Source of the DNA: Prorocentrum cordatum | Taxonomy: Eukaryota > Sar > Dinophyceae > Prorocentrales > Prorocentraceae | Assembly (NCBI GenBank): GCA_963575745.1 | Contig: CAUYUJ010013891.1 | Span: 1,014,802 to 1,078,270 of the forward strand | Direction of reading: 5' to 3' | DNA: 63,469 nucleotides | In this document: in pieces, positions 34,703 to 46,796 of the stretch | How the letters are laid out: each line of letters starts with the position of its first letter | Position numbering within the stretch: position 1 is the stretch's first letter | Made by a program: the position numbers and the translations under genes | The notes under the pieces: model-generated | What the model was told of the DNA's origin: nothing | The model's input: only the letters and a program-made list of their open reading frames with translations | Database searches by the model: none

Positions 34703-35368
34703 CTCAGGGCAGGTCCCCTGCCTGTATATTTGTCAGGCGCCGATGTCGTCGAACGACAGGTGCCCCGCTGGCTGGTGCTCGGGAATTCATGCGTGGATGC
34801 CATCGCAGGGGAGGCTGCTAATCTTGCGCGGTCCTCGCCCGAGGATCGTCACACAATCCAGACCACCGAGCATCGTGCTCGTCTCGTTCGGAGGAGGTTG
34901 CTGCGCGTCGGCTTAGACTCCATTCGAGCGTCTCAGCCCTCTGGCGACCAGAGAGGACGAGGCGCTGGTAGAGGCCCTCCCCCTCCTCCCCCTCCTATAG
35001 CTAGTGCACGCTTCGCGTCCGCACATACCCGGACCGAAAATGGGAGGGTGTGCAGCGTGTGTAAAGGCTCTGCGACCAAGGCTGTGTTGTCCGAATGGCT
35101 AAAAAGTGAGTGCTTCCAACTCCAGCATCCGTGCAGTGAGCTCAGTTGTGTTCCGAGGGGGCTGCGTTTACACTTGGCTGGTGGTTGGACCCATCCCTCA
35201 CACGCCTTGACCTTTCATAAAGACCTTAAGCTTTGGTTTTGCCGCACATGTGGGTTCTATGGCCAGGCTCAGCTCAGGGGGCTGGGAGAACCGTGCAAAC
35301 TTCCGATTTCTAAGGCCAGGCGCGAGTACCTTGACAGGATATCTCGCGGCCTGCTTCCGAAGTGCTAA
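34703..35368 (+). mobile_element. Non-LTR retrotransposon C-terminus (RNase H end plus zinc domain)
   Basis: An open frame runs from an AG acceptor-like site (TTTCTCAG, ending 34707) to a TAA at 35368. Early on, LVLGNSCVDAIAGEAA fits the last RNase H motif (N..ADxxAxxAA) with V for A. Then a linker, and a Cys/His part: CSVCKGSATKAVLSEW, later HPSHALTFHKDLKLWFCRTC and a final C, G.P.C pattern, ending SRGLLPKC. The spacing H-x3-L...WFCxxCG...C matches the C-terminus of the copy at 42.3-43.5 kb. The upstream retroelement body is missing; a CTC array lies there. A short GTAAG...CTCAG intron may precede it (34670-34707). Confidence 0.6.
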
Positions 35369-35419
35369 GCATCTTACCCTGGTTATCACTACGTGATGGC
35401 GGAAATCCTGGAAATCCTG

Positions 35420-35594
35420 CACCTCCTCCTCCTCCTACTCCTCCTCCTTCTCCTCCTCCTCCTCCTCCTCCTGCTCCCCCTCCTCCTGCTCCTCCTCCTC
35501 CTTCTCCTCCTCCTCCTGCTCACGCTCACCATCCTCATCATCCTCATCGTCATCCTCATCCTCATCCCCATCATCATCATCCTCATCCTCATCC

Positions 35595-35630
<36 letters not shown>

Positions 35631-35886
35631 ACATCATCATAATCAGCAGCATCATCCTCATCAGCATCATCATAATTTTCCTCATCACCGTTATCATCAT
35701 CACCGTCTTCATTATCATCAGCAGCAGCATCAACCTCATCATCGTTATCATCATCAACATCATCAACATCCCCATCCTCATCCTCATCCTCATCATCATC
35801 ATTATCAGCATCAACAGTATTATCACAATCAGCATCATCACCAACATCATCATCTTACGCATCATCAGCATCGTCATCATCATCAT

Positions 35887-35921
<35 letters not shown>

Positions 35922-36388
35922 TCGTCGGCACCACCACCACCACCACCACTATCATCATCACCACCAGCATCATCACCACCACTACCATCAACATCATCAT
36001 CATCATCATCATCACCATCACCATCACCATCAGCATCATCAACAGCATCAGCATCATCATATGCATCATCAACAGCATCATAATCAACATCATCAGCAGC
36101 AGCAACAGCAGCAGCATCATCATGAACATCATCAGTGTCAGTATAATCATCATGATCATCCTCAACAGCATCATCACCATCATCAGCATCATCAGCATCA
36201 TCATCACCATCACCATCACCATCATCATCAGTATCAACATCAGCATCACCATCATCAGCATCCTCCTCCTCCTCCTCCTCCTCCTCCTCTTCCTCCTCTT
36301 CCTCCTCCTCCTCCTCCTCCTCCTCCTCCTCCTCCTCCTCCTCCCCGTCCGCCCCCTCCTCCTGTTCCTCCTCCTCCTCCTGGCACCT
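35420..36388. repeat. CTC / CAT triplet microsatellite
   Basis: CTC (35420-35520), then about 700 bp of CAT with CAG and CAC variants, then CTC again (36262-36385). The poly-H, poly-I and poly-M frames are artefacts. Confidence 0.97.
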
Positions 36389-36515
36389 GGCACCTGGGGG
36401 GTCGAAAGTTCGCCAGAACGTAGCCTCCCCCCCTCAGGACTGGTCGGTCTTGAGGGAGCACCCTGGAGCACCGCCCCAAGGGCCACCTTCAAATATGTGT
36501 AAGAGCAGCGCAGTG

Positions 36516-36518
<3 letters not shown>

Positions 36519-36594
<76 letters not shown>

Positions 36595-36595
36595 G
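36519..36595. repeat. CAGA tetranucleotide array
   Basis: Nineteen ACAG units without interruption, followed by degenerate ones. Confidence 0.98.
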
Positions 36596-36619
36596 CAGAC
36601 AGACAGGCAGACAGGGGGG

Positions 36620-38000
36620 AAAGGGAAGGGAAGACACATAGCATCGAACCTCATGATCACCTCAGAAGGGGGGGAGACAGGAGGCGGGGAGGCTTGGTGA
36701 AGCGGAAATGGCTGTAGCGCGGCAGTGGATGCACACTAACTGGGGGAGGAGGGGCGAGGGATGATGACCTCGAAAACGGGAGGTGGGGAAAGGCTCGCGG
36801 CGGCAGCGGGTTGAAAAAGAATGGTGGGAGGCCCGCGGGCCTTGTTGTTAGGGTCACCCCTCCCTTCGGGTCTACTAGCCATGTTGGGCCAGCGCCGTGG
36901 AGGGTACCCAGGCCCCTCTCCTTCGAGGCGCCCTACTTTTCCAGGCTGCGCGTTGAAGGGGCGCATAGATGTGGCAGGCGCTCTACCCAATTAAACCCTA
37001 GATGCATGGAAACGGTGAATGCGATGCATGCGGGCGGCGGCTGGTAGTCGATCACCCTGGCTGGGTGGGGGCGAGGCTGCCTGACTGCATGGGCGCGGTT
37101 GAATGAGGCATGCGAGGGAGGTGGCTACAGTATACGCCGCGTAAGTGGCGGGCAACGCGGGCGCGGCGGCGGCGATCCGTGTCCACGCTCGCCGAAGTGG
37201 AAGGCACGGGCCTCTTGTTTTCCCCCCTCTCTCTCTCTCTTTCCCTCTCTGTCTCTTCCTCTTTCTGCGCGTGGGAACCTCACGCAGGCGCCCCCAAGGT
37301 CCAAAGCGGGGCCTCTCACCTGCAAGCAGGCGCGAGGCTCCAAGCGCATGGGCCCCAGAGGGGGCCGCCTGCAAAGGGCCCCGCCGAGCTCGAGAGAGGT
37401 TTGCCCTTCCGGGCGCCGGCGGGGGCTCCCGCGCTCGCCGGCAGAGTGGCCGGCCACGCGCGCCCAGGTGGACGGCAGAAGCCCCCCCCCCGCGCGCGTA
37501 AAATTCCCCCCGAAATGCCCCCCGCCCCCGCGGCCAGCACCCTCCCCCGCCAAGCGGGAGCAGGGCGCCCAGAGCGCGAGGGCAAGGGCCGCTTCGGGGG
37601 CCCCCACCGTGCGCGGGCGATGCATCTGCCTTCCGCGGCGGCGGCACGGTCGTCGACGCGTCGCCGTCGCTCTCCCAGCCCACAAAATGACGTGACATCA
37701 AGTCCGAGGTCGCAGCTGCTGCGACCCAGCAGCGCAGCTGTCGGCGACGCAGGTGGGGGGGGCGCGAGAGGGGCAGTGCGCAGAGTAGATCTGCCGGCAA
37801 ATGCAGCCCGCGAGCGGCGTCGCGGCTGCTGCGGTGCACCCACGGCCGCCCAGGCCCTCGCCCCCCCAATTCCGCGGGCTGGCTCATCCCCGCCACTAGA
37901 GATGGGCGGCGGGAGCCCATCCAGTTGAGGCGGGGGGGGGGCTGCGGGAAGGTGAGCCTGGGGCGAATGATGGCTGGAGGTTGGTGGAGGCCTTCATGGC
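36620..38000. other. No gene seen
   Basis: GC-rich. A 340-codon minus-strand frame covers it but is Arg/Ala/Pro-rich, overlaps equally long frames in other phases and shows no domain. Confidence 0.5.
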
Positions 38001-39559
38001 ACACGTAGCTCACTTGCGGGTGAGAAAGCCCCGCGGGGACCCGCTGTCATCGCCAATGGATGAGAGAGCCCCGCAGGGGCCCACGCGACACTTGCGTCGG
38101 CTGATGCAGCATCGTGGGTGAGAAATGCCAATTCGGTGCCCTTCGTGGCGTCGCGGTGCTTGCTGTTCTCGTGCGCTGCTACTGCCGTCGACGTAGATGC
38201 GGGCAACCCATTGCCCTCGCAATGAACTGCCGCTGAGGAGTAGGATTGAGAGCCAACTGCGACCAGCTGTGCTGCTGCGACGTCGGTGAGTGCGTACGCA
38301 TTGGCGTCAAGGTAGTGCCGAGATCAAGAATGGCGCACAAGTGCTGGTGCGATATCGTGTTTGTCATGGAGCAAAGCCGGTCCATATTGAAATACGATGT
38401 AGGCGAAACGCTGATGGGCCGCCGTTCGGCCGGCCCCGTCCTAGGGCTGGCGCCTCGAGGTTGTTGGCGATCAAGAAAGGTCTCCTGATGCACCGTGGAG
38501 TCGTTGTCGAGGTGGTCGAATTGGCACGCGATTTCGCAAAGTGGCCACGGCTGCTACTCCTTCTCTGCTCCGGCTATCGCGCCCGCCTCGGGACTGTCAG
38601 CCCGCCTGTCTTGCTGTCCCGCGGGGTCTCCTTGCCCCTCGCCTTGCGATTGGGTCGCCGGCGCGTGCGCTCTCCAAGGCCGGGGCGAGCCGGGTCGTCG
38701 GTTGGCGCGTTGTCGCCGCGGTCGGTGATCGTGGCGCGGAGGTCTGCCACCGCCTGCTGGTGGTCGTTGTGAGTCAGCGTCGGCCGGGCGCAAGCCCCTG
38801 GGCCGCGGGGCCGCTGCCGATGGGCCCCCGCTTCCGCGGTCGGCTCGGCGCGCCGCTCTCCCTGGGCTGCGAATCGAGCGAGAGCTTCCTCTGAGCGGCC
38901 GAGCCTGGCGATGGCGTTGTCGAAGCGGGTCTCCCCGCGCTGAATTCCTGGTTGCTCTGTGGTCTCACCTTGGCGCTGTTCCGCGACGCCGCGTCTAGCG
39001 CCCTGGTGGTTCGGCGGTCAGATCAGAACCCCGGGCGTTGATCAGCTCGCTGATCTCGTTGATGGCAGCTGCGGCGGTGCCCTCTGGAACCCAGCGATGG
39101 GGAATGGCGCAGGCTGCGAAGTAGGGCTGTAGCGCATGACGGAGCTTGATTCGCGCGAGTAAGCTGCGGCGTTGGTAGTTCACTGCGGCTTGCGTAGGGG
39201 CGTCTTCGCAGTCGTCGCCGATCTGGCGTGTCAGCATGGTTGCGAGCTGGCGGTTGACGCCCTGTCGTCGAACTTCGATGCGATCAGCCTGCGCAAGTGG
39301 ATCCTACAAAGCGGAGCGTTTAGTCGTAGCGGCAGCTGCTGTCGCTGGTCAGATCAGCCGCGCAATCATGCCTCGGCGCCTTTCTCTGCGGCCGGGCCAA
39401 GACGTCACCCCGCGCGGCGTCTGCCCCCCCAAATGGCCTCGCTTGTGCGCCGAACGCGTCCACGCCGGGCCCCCCAACTGATTCGGCGTTAATCGCGGGC
39501 CCCGTGTTGCGAGCTGCACCAGAGCGACCGCCGCTGCCACTCGACGCGCTTTGCTCGGT
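38000..39559 (-). CDS. Possible multi-exon gene, unknown protein
   Basis: A minus-strand frame opens MTEQSASSGSGGRSGAA at 39559 and stops at 39320. In another phase, after an acceptor-like TTTGTAG (exon start about 39303), coding reads DPLAQADRIEVRRQGVN, MLTRQIGDDCEDAPTQAA, SLLARIKLRHALQPYFAACA, then EISELINARGSDLTAEPP and a stop at 38995. The donor of the first exon is not fixed (CTGACCAG, near 39345, is a candidate). Further down (38493-38000) coding-like pieces such as SMTNTISHQHLCAILDLG appear in shifting frames. RIKLRHALQPYFAA resembles part of the broken gene at 18.3-19.0 kb, hinting at a repeated gene or element. Function unknown. Confidence 0.35.
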
Positions 39560-39601
39560 CATGCTCGGCGGTGGCGTCTTGGGCCAGGGTGTTCCCCGCA
39601 G

Positions 39602-41865
39602 TTTCTTATACCTCATGGACTATAAACAACTCCTGAGTCATGTATGAGTCCGACTCGAGTAAGCCATAGCCCATGCGTTATACATAACACAAGAGTTATC
39701 ACATAACTCGGGAGGATGGGAACTGGAGAGGTCACCCCCCCACCCCGCCCCGTCCCACCCCGCCCCGGGAGTCACGTTTTAACTCGTGAGTGATGCATAA
39801 CTTCTACTCCAGAATATACATAACTCCAAAGTATTGTATCACTCCGGTTCTGTGTAATGCAAAGCTCCAGAATTATAAGTTATATCTATATGTATATATA
39901 TAGCTCCCGAATAATACAAAACTCGAAAACTCCAGAGTTATGCACTGCAGGGTAATACAAAACTCTTGGGCCATGTATAACCATGGCTCCGAGTAGAACA
40001 ATACTCTGGAGTTATGTATACCTCCCGAGTTCTATATAAGTCAAAACAATATGTCTACAACCCTTGAATAAAACATAGCTCCTGAGTCCTGAATTAAATA
40101 TACCTGTAACGGTTTAAAACACATGAGTTACGAATAGCTCCCGAGTCATGTATAACTCCCGTCTCGCACAATTCATAACTCATGAGTCATACAAATTTCA
40201 AGGGTTATCACATAACTCGGGGGGATGAGAACTCCAGAGGCCGCTCTCCCGCCCCGCCCCGCCCCCCAGACCGCCCGGGAGAAATGTGCAACTCGTGAGC
40301 GATGCACACCCCCGGCTCCGAACTATACATAACTAAAGAATTATGCATGACTCCGGCTCTGAGTAGTACAGAACTCCAGTGTTGTATATGACTCTTGGGT
40401 AATACGTAAATCATGAGTTCTGAATTTCTTTTAGCTCTGAATCATTAGCTCAAGAGTTCTGTTGAACCCCCGAAGAATGCGTGACTCCTGAATAATGAAT
40501 AACCATGGCTCCGAGTGATACATAACTCCAGAAGTGTGTAAAACTGCCAAGTTAGAAATGACTCCAGAATTATGTAAGAGTATGGTTCTTATTAGTGCCT
40601 TACTCAAGGGTTACTGTCAACGCTTGCATTATACATAATCCCTGAGCCATGTTTAACTCCAACTTTGAATCACACATCACTCCAAGGTGAAGTATAAGAG
40701 CGGCGGTTCTTCATAACTCATGGGTGATACCTAACTCGTGAGTGATGCGAAACTCTGGTCTCTAGAAATACATGACCCATGAACTATACATACCTCGGGA
40801 GTTAAATCATACCTCGGGAAGATGGGGAGCTCGAGCGGCCGCCCCCCCACCCCCCACGCCCCCCGCCCCGCGCGAGAGGTATCTATAACTTGTGAATCAC
40901 AAACACCCCCTGCTCCGAGTTATACATAACTCACGAGCTGTGTATAATTCTGGCTGTGAGAAATACTTAACTCCGTAGATGTATACAACTCCCGAGTAAT
41001 ACATAACTCAAAAAATCTGTATACTTCCCGAATAGTACATAGCGCAGGAGTTATGTATAACCATGCTCAATTATATATTTATACATAAATAAACATAAGT
41101 CTGGAGTTTTCTACCTCCCGATTAACACAGAACTCAAGAATTATGTAAAGATCTGGTTATCAGTAATGCATTACTCACGGGGTATACACAACTCTTGAAT
41201 GGTACACAGCTCCAGAATTATGCATGTAAACCTCCGGCTTCGAAAAATATAGAATGTATACCTCCGGTATGTTAAGTATGACTGCGGCGGTTTCTTATGC
41301 CTCATGAAATATTAACAACTCCTGAGTTATGTGAAACTCTGGTCGAGCATTAAATGACTCATGAATAATGCGTAATTCAAGATTCACCCGATAACTTGAA
41401 GGGGCGGGGAATTCGAGAAACCGCCAGCCCCCGCCCCGCCCCCCCCCCACCCCGCCCGGGAAATATCTATAACTCGTGATTCTATGTAGAACTCATGCTC
41501 CGAAATATACATAACTCTAGAAGTGTGCGAAACTCCGGCTCTGAGTAATGCATAACTCCAGAACTGCATGCAACTCTCGAGTAATACATGACTCAGGGGA
41601 TATGTATAACTCCGTCTCTGAGTATTACATGACTCTACAAACATCTTGAATAATACATAACTCATGAGTTATGCATAACCGCGGCCCCATGTGATGCATA
41701 ACTCCAGAGATATGAAAAACTTCCGAGCTATACATAACTCCGGGTTGATGTATAATTGTGGTTCTTAACAATGCATCACTCACGAGTTGTAGACAACTGT
41801 TGAAGTATACATCATTCCTGAGCCATGTACAACTCCGGTTTCGAGTCATACATAGCTGGCCGCGC
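39602..41865. repeat. AT-rich satellite with higher-order repeat
   Basis: About 2.26 kb, much AT-richer than the rest. Short text such as ACTC(C/A)(A/G)GAGTTATG and TACATAACTC recurs dozens of times, often as small palindromes. A higher-order unit recurs four times: ATAACTCGGGAGGATGGGA then a C-rich island, CCCGGGAG, AACTCGTGAGTGATG and ATACATAACTC, with the marker at 39706, 40211, 40808 and 41391 (spacing 505, 597, 583). No coding. Confidence 0.9.
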
Positions 41866-42335
41866 AGAGGGGCGTCGCTTTGTTCCCAAACGAACCAGCT
41901 TCCTCCGAGACCAAACCAACGCAGACCACGAGCCAGGCCAAGAACCCCCCAAGGATGCACACGCACGGGGAAAGAGAGGCCCCAGTGCACGGAGGAAGCG
42001 ACGACCACAACCAGATCTCAAAGTGCCGCCAAAGCGGGAAGAAGGCACGGCAAAACAAATTCGCCGCCGCAGCGACCCCCTATCATCGTCGAAAGCCCGC
42101 GGCGCGGCGGCGCGCGAAGGGGGCGGGGGAGCCGCCGACCGCGCTGGGCGCCGCCGGCGCCCCATCAGGATCGGCTGCCCCCGCGGACGGCCTGGGGGCG
42201 TGAAACAGTCGGGCGATCAGCCAACTAGAAAGGCGGCTGAGAGAGCAACTCGGGAAGCCGATCGAGGCAACCTCTAGCGTCGCTTCCGCCAACCTGTCAA
42301 CGCGCCCAAGGTTCGATTTCAACATCGGCATCCCG
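41866..42335. other. No firm gene
   Basis: GC-rich DNA between the satellite and the retrotransposon fragment. The retrotransposon frame remains open into this region, but nothing recognisable is encoded. Confidence 0.45.
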
Positions 42336-43480
42336 ATCCCTGGCGCACGAGCACTTCGGGCGCAAGGTCCTGCACCAGCAGCAGGAGCATGAGGAGACGG
42401 AGCCGTACCCTGAGAACGCAGCCAGGACGAGGAAGGACATCCTGGAGGCAGCCCCGTGGCAGGACGGGGGCCAGGTGCAGGATTTCTCGGCCTTGGACGT
42501 GCTCTACGCGCTGCCCCTGAGGCCTGCCTTCAGGCCTCTGCCTGCGCGCGCTCGGCCCAAGCGCGAGTGGGGAGCGGTCGGACTGCCACAGCCGTCGAGG
42601 CGGCACGGTGACGGATCGCGTCTTGAAAGTGATCTCCCTGAGGAGAGGCGCTGCGGATGGGCCGCCGTGGCCTTGACTCCCGACCTGTGGCCGTGCAAAG
42701 CTGTGTTCGGGAGCGTCGGGGGCCCCATTCAGACAGTGCCCAGGGCCGAGTGGGCGGCTGGTTTCAAGGCCCTGCAACGGGCCCAAAGGCCTACCACGTA
42801 CGTGACCGATCATTTGCAGCTGCAGGTCGAGGGGAATGCCTGGGAGGGTCGCCATGCGTCTGCCAGGGCGCCTCACGCGGCCATCTGGCGGAGCATGCAT
42901 GAGCTGTATAGGAACGACCCTGTCAGGCCTGTTTTTGTCTGGACGAAGGCCCATCGCACAGTCCTTGAGGGGTTTGATGCTTGCGTGGCGTCCCAGGAGC
43001 CCCTGGAGAATTTGTTCGGAAACATGTGGGCGGATGTTTTCGCCAAGATTGCTGCGGCCGATTTCCTTGGGTCCACCCCCGTGGTCAAGGTCCACAATTT
43101 TTCTCTGCTTCGGGCCCAGGACACGATGCGGTGTCTGGCCTGGGCGGCCGAGCGCGTGGCCCGCCTCTCCACCCCGTTCCTCCGAGCGCCTCTGAAAGCC
43201 GCGATTCGGCCCCGACGGCCTCGGCGACCGACCGATCACGATGTCGTGGCCTTCTCGGGCGGCGCGATTCGTTGTCGAACCTGCTGGAGGCAGGCCTCGA
43301 CTACCTCGTCGCTGAAGTCGCTGGCGTCCAGGGCTTGCGATCCCCAGGAGGTCGGGCCAGGACACCAGGTCCAGGCCCTAGATCGTGTGCTGATTTGTGT
43401 GAAGTGCGGGGCGCACACGGTGCGCCCCAATAGGCTGTCGGTCGGCCTGTCTCGCACGTGCAAGAGGTCGGGGGCGGGGT
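42336..43480 (+). mobile_element. Non-LTR retrotransposon RNase H and zinc domain
   Basis: One plus-strand frame carries an RNase H domain with all four acidic positions: DGSR (about 42611), RAEWAAGFKAL (about 42748), TDHLQLQVEG (about 42805) and NMWADVFAKIAA (about 43025). A His-containing loop, WTKAHRT, lies before the last Asp as usual. After it come a CxxC block (IRCRTCWRQASTTSSLKSLA), GHQVQALDRVLICVKCGAH and a closing Cys, the same Cys/His domain as at 35.1-35.4 kb. The frame is open upstream (SLAHEHFGRKVLHQQQEHEE) with no reverse transcriptase in the window, so the element is 5'-truncated or split. Translation past 43480 looks non-coding. In the retroelement, RNase H degrades RNA in the cDNA hybrid. 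Confidence 0.72.
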
Positions 43481-44035
43481 CGGCGGGGGCGGGGAGTGGG
43501 GGGACGGAGCCATCACGGCGATGCTCGAGCAGGCTCGTCGGGGCCTGCGCCCCAAGACGGGCGTGCCTCTCGGCCCGCTCGTCTTCTCCGAGCTCGAGGC
43601 CCCTGCGGCTCCCCCGCAGGAGCCCGAGCTCAATGCGTCAAGGGGGGTGGTTTGCGCCTTCCTTCTCTTCTCCCAGAACAAAACCGACCACGTTCGTCCC
43701 AAAGTGGTCGGTTTCTGTGTTCCGTAGTTCGAGGTGTGCTCGTGACTCACTTGCACGCTCTCTGCATTGCTCCCATTGCTTGCATCCCGATCCGTCTGGA
43801 TACGCCTCCGACGGTGACTCAGGATCATGCAAAACATGCGTCGCTGGCATCTCCGCTAGGTGTGCCCCATTCGTGGCGTCATCGTCCACGTAGCCGAACC
43901 GCGCAGCATAGTGGGTTCCAAAGCTGCCTCAAATAGTTTCAGACGGTCGTGCAGAAAGTACGCGTTGGAAGTTAAGTCTCCGTACAATGCCAAACACGAT
44001 TTTCAATCCAGTGGATATCATATGGACCGTATCGG
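43481..44035. other. No gene seen
   Basis: GC-rich, then mixed. The text AAAACCGACCACGTTCGTCCC with its complement-like GTCGGTTT suggests a small hairpin near 43680-43710. Confidence 0.45.
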
Positions 44036-44624
44036 TCTCGTCAAGACCGCCCGATTGCGCCAAAAATATAAAACGCTGCCGCCGCACGGCAGAATCTCAA
44101 TATGCCGCCTCTTGACATCCAAGAACTGTATGCAAGATGTCCGAGATCTGTGTGGCATTGGACACGAGCATCGCCTTGGAGCTCCAGACCCTTCGCCCGT
44201 CTGCGGCATACTATGGGGCCGCCAATAACATGGCGGCGCCAATAACACGCGCACCACTGGATGTCCACCACATTGCCCAAAGGACACCGTCCAGGAGCAT
44301 CCCCGCCATGCAAAGGAACCATCGTGGCCCTAAGCACCCCCTGGAGGCGAATCGAAGATGCATCACTCAGGAGTTTTGCACGGCGCTCGCAAACGTGAGG
44401 GGTCGGGTCTTCCCTGTAGAACGGACAACCCCACAATATTCGCATCTCCGTCAACATCCTCAACATCCTTTGAAGGAAACACATACGTCCACGCCTCATC
44501 GAAGCAGTGACCGTGCCACCAGATGCCAGATACACCTCGTGGTACACAGAGAGTGACAACAACACTTCCAGACCGCCGACACCCATACAGGATCCCATCT
44601 TCCCCCGCGGCATAGTGCCGCTTG

Positions 44625-44686
<62 letters not shown>

Positions 44687-45880
44687 ACAAACACACACAC
44701 ACACACACACGTTCCACGAACCCATGTACGTCCAAGGCCATCTCGTCGCATCCAGAGCGATTGGTTGGCCATGTTCCAGGACTTCAGGCTGGAGGGATCG
44801 ACCAGGAGTCAGCTCAACAAAGACTTGGGACACATGGCAGGGGCCGCACTAGACTCATCTGGACGGGCAGGCGCAACATCATCAATATCAAGAACACTAG
44901 AGGCCATGCTGAGATTTCATCTTCGGCCAGGCCCGGATTTCATCTTCGGCCAAGCCCGGTACACATGCTGTAGCCAATTCGCCACCTTAGTCTTCGAGAT
45001 GTCCTCCTCCTCCTCCTACTGTTCAAACTCCCGTTCCCCCTGATCATACCCCGAGTTCTTGAGAGACTGGGCGAGCAAACCAAGCCCGTCGAGGTCAGCG
45101 CACGATTGTCGATCAGGATCAAAGTAGGCAAACATAACAGCAGAACAGCGCAGCACCAAGATGCCAATACTGGCCTGCCCCCTCGAAAGGCCATCACAAC
45201 GTAGTGCAACTTCTCACTGATAGAACGCGGGGGTCGCTCACGCAAGCGTTTCTTTAAATAGCGGATCCATTTTCCAGAAAATCTCCTTCACCTGAGTTGA
45301 CTGCTCCCGAGGAGCAAGCTTAATTCTTCATTTCCAGGACCGCAGAACAGCAAAGACAACGATACAGCTCGTGCAGCGACATCCACATCGGTATCTTCTG
45401 CGGGGTGGAGGCCGGATTGCGGACACTGATCGTGGCAATCACAAGGATGTGATCCGAGAGGGCACCTGCTTTGACAGCATATCCGACCGTGTTCATATTG
45501 ACCGTTGGATCTGGTGTATGTTCAATGAAAACGCGCCACTCCTTTTACTGCATCCTCATGCGACTTGCGCCGTTCATGGTCGGGTTGATAGAGTTCTGCC
45601 CACCATCCACACTTGGACGCAAAAGCAGCCGCCTGTCTCTATCCCCGGCCAGTCAAAGTTCGTCAGTTCTGAACATCCCCCCAACCTCCAAGAAGTTCCA
45701 GTCACCAACAATACAACAGGCAGATTAGGCAGGACGAGGGAGGGAAACCTGCATCAGATCTGGGCACTTGCGATACACACCAATCGGCTCAGACTTGGCA
45801 GGCATCTGAACACTGATCACACGGGAGGATGCCCTTTCACCACTTTCGACCGAGAAGCCCGGATTCTCCCAGGGAGGCTA
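44036..45880 (-). pseudogene. Decayed non-LTR retrotransposon: AP endonuclease and reverse transcriptase
   Basis: The minus strand carries an AP-like endonuclease remnant: VISVQMPAKSEPIGVYRK, then CCIVGDWNFLEVGGM (GDWNF near 45690-45710), and, after stops, GALSDHILVIATISV (the SDH catalytic box near 45450). Further down are reverse-transcriptase N-terminal traces: GEDGILYG (about 44600), VFPSKDVEDV, KLLSDASSIRLQGVL, and GNVVDI (about 44260). In-frame stops, frame changes and a CA array (44622-44711) inserted in the RT part show it is dead. The order endonuclease then RT is that of LINE elements, which nick target DNA and prime reverse transcription. Orientation is opposite to the RNase H copy just upstream, so they are not one element. 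Confidence 0.65.
44622..44711. repeat. CA dinucleotide array
   Basis: About 40 CA units with two CAAACA interruptions. Confidence 0.98.
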
Positions 45881-45892
45881 ACCTGATACGAC

Positions 45893-45921
45893 GTACACTC
45901 CTGAATCTGAGACGCCAGCAT
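45893..45921 (+). repeat. 29-bp direct repeat, copy 1
   Basis: GTACACTCCTGAATCTGAGA and CGCCAGCAT; the same 29 bases occur at 46087-46115. Confidence 0.9.
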
Positions 45922-46086
45922 TAGGGGGAAAACAAACCTACCTCGCTTTTGACCACCCTCGCTTCCAAGAGATACCAAGCGATGCCAAACTACGACCTGT
46001 ACTGGTCAGGCCGCTTGACGAGGAGGCGCGCGGTATGACTTGGTTTTGCCTGGAAGCGAAAACGGGGTAGGTAATTCACGCTCTGA

Positions 46087-46115
46087 GTACACTCCTGAAT
46101 CTGAGACGCCAGCAT
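46087..46115 (+). repeat. 29-bp direct repeat, copy 2
   Basis: Perfect second copy of 45893-45921. About 165 bp lie between the copies, including a CGACGTACACT-like shorter match. Confidence 0.9.
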
Positions 46116-46256
46116 ACTCGAGAGCACTGTGTCAACCAGACAGTGATGCAGAACGGGTTGTCGACAGCGATCGCCACGAGAGGGCTGCTCACCGCCAGCC
46201 ACCGAGCCGGGAGTCTCTCGCAGACAGACCGCGTCGCACTTACCCGAGAGAGAAGA

Positions 46257-46402
46257 GGAGGAGGGAGGAGGAGGAGGAGGAGGAGGAGGAGGAGGAGGAG
46301 GCGGAGGAGGAGGCGGAGGAGGAGGAGGAGGAGGAGGAGGGGGAGGAGGAGAGGGAGGAGGCGGAGGAGAAGGAGGAGGAGGAAGGAGGAGGAGGAAGAG
46401 GC
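46257..46402. repeat. GGA microsatellite
   Basis: GGA triplets with GCGGA and GGGA variants. Confidence 0.95.
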
Positions 46403-46796
46403 CAGGGGGAGGAGGCCACCTGCCGGCAGGGACGAGGAGGAGGAGACCACCTGCCGGCAGGGACGAACTCTGTCTGCGGACGGCGCGACCTATGCAGCGC
46501 CAGTGCCGCGGTCAGCAGCATACAGCAGGCGGTCAGCGGCGACGGCCAGCGGCGGCACCATCGAAAACTGCGCCATCCGAAGAAGAGGAGGACGTCTCGG
46601 CGGCGCGCACGAGAGGGGCACCGGGCGAGCAGGGCCGCCTTCCAAGAAGGGAGGGTGCTTCCTGCCAGGGGACACGCCCCCTCTCGGAGCCTCCCGACAG
46701 GGCTTCTCAGCGGGCAGGCGGGACTTCAGAGGCGGGGTGTCACCGTGTCACCTTGCCCCCCTCGCCCCATGCACCCCTTCTGCGCGCCGCCGAACA

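Noticed and set aside
36991-38013. 340-codon minus-strand frame
   Set aside because: Arg/Ala/Pro-rich, overlapped by equally long frames on both strands, no domain; explained by high GC.
42336-45880. One full-length LINE formed by the RNase H fragment and the endonuclease-RT remnant
   Set aside because: The two parts are on opposite strands and in the wrong order, so they are separate insertions unless an inversion is invoked.
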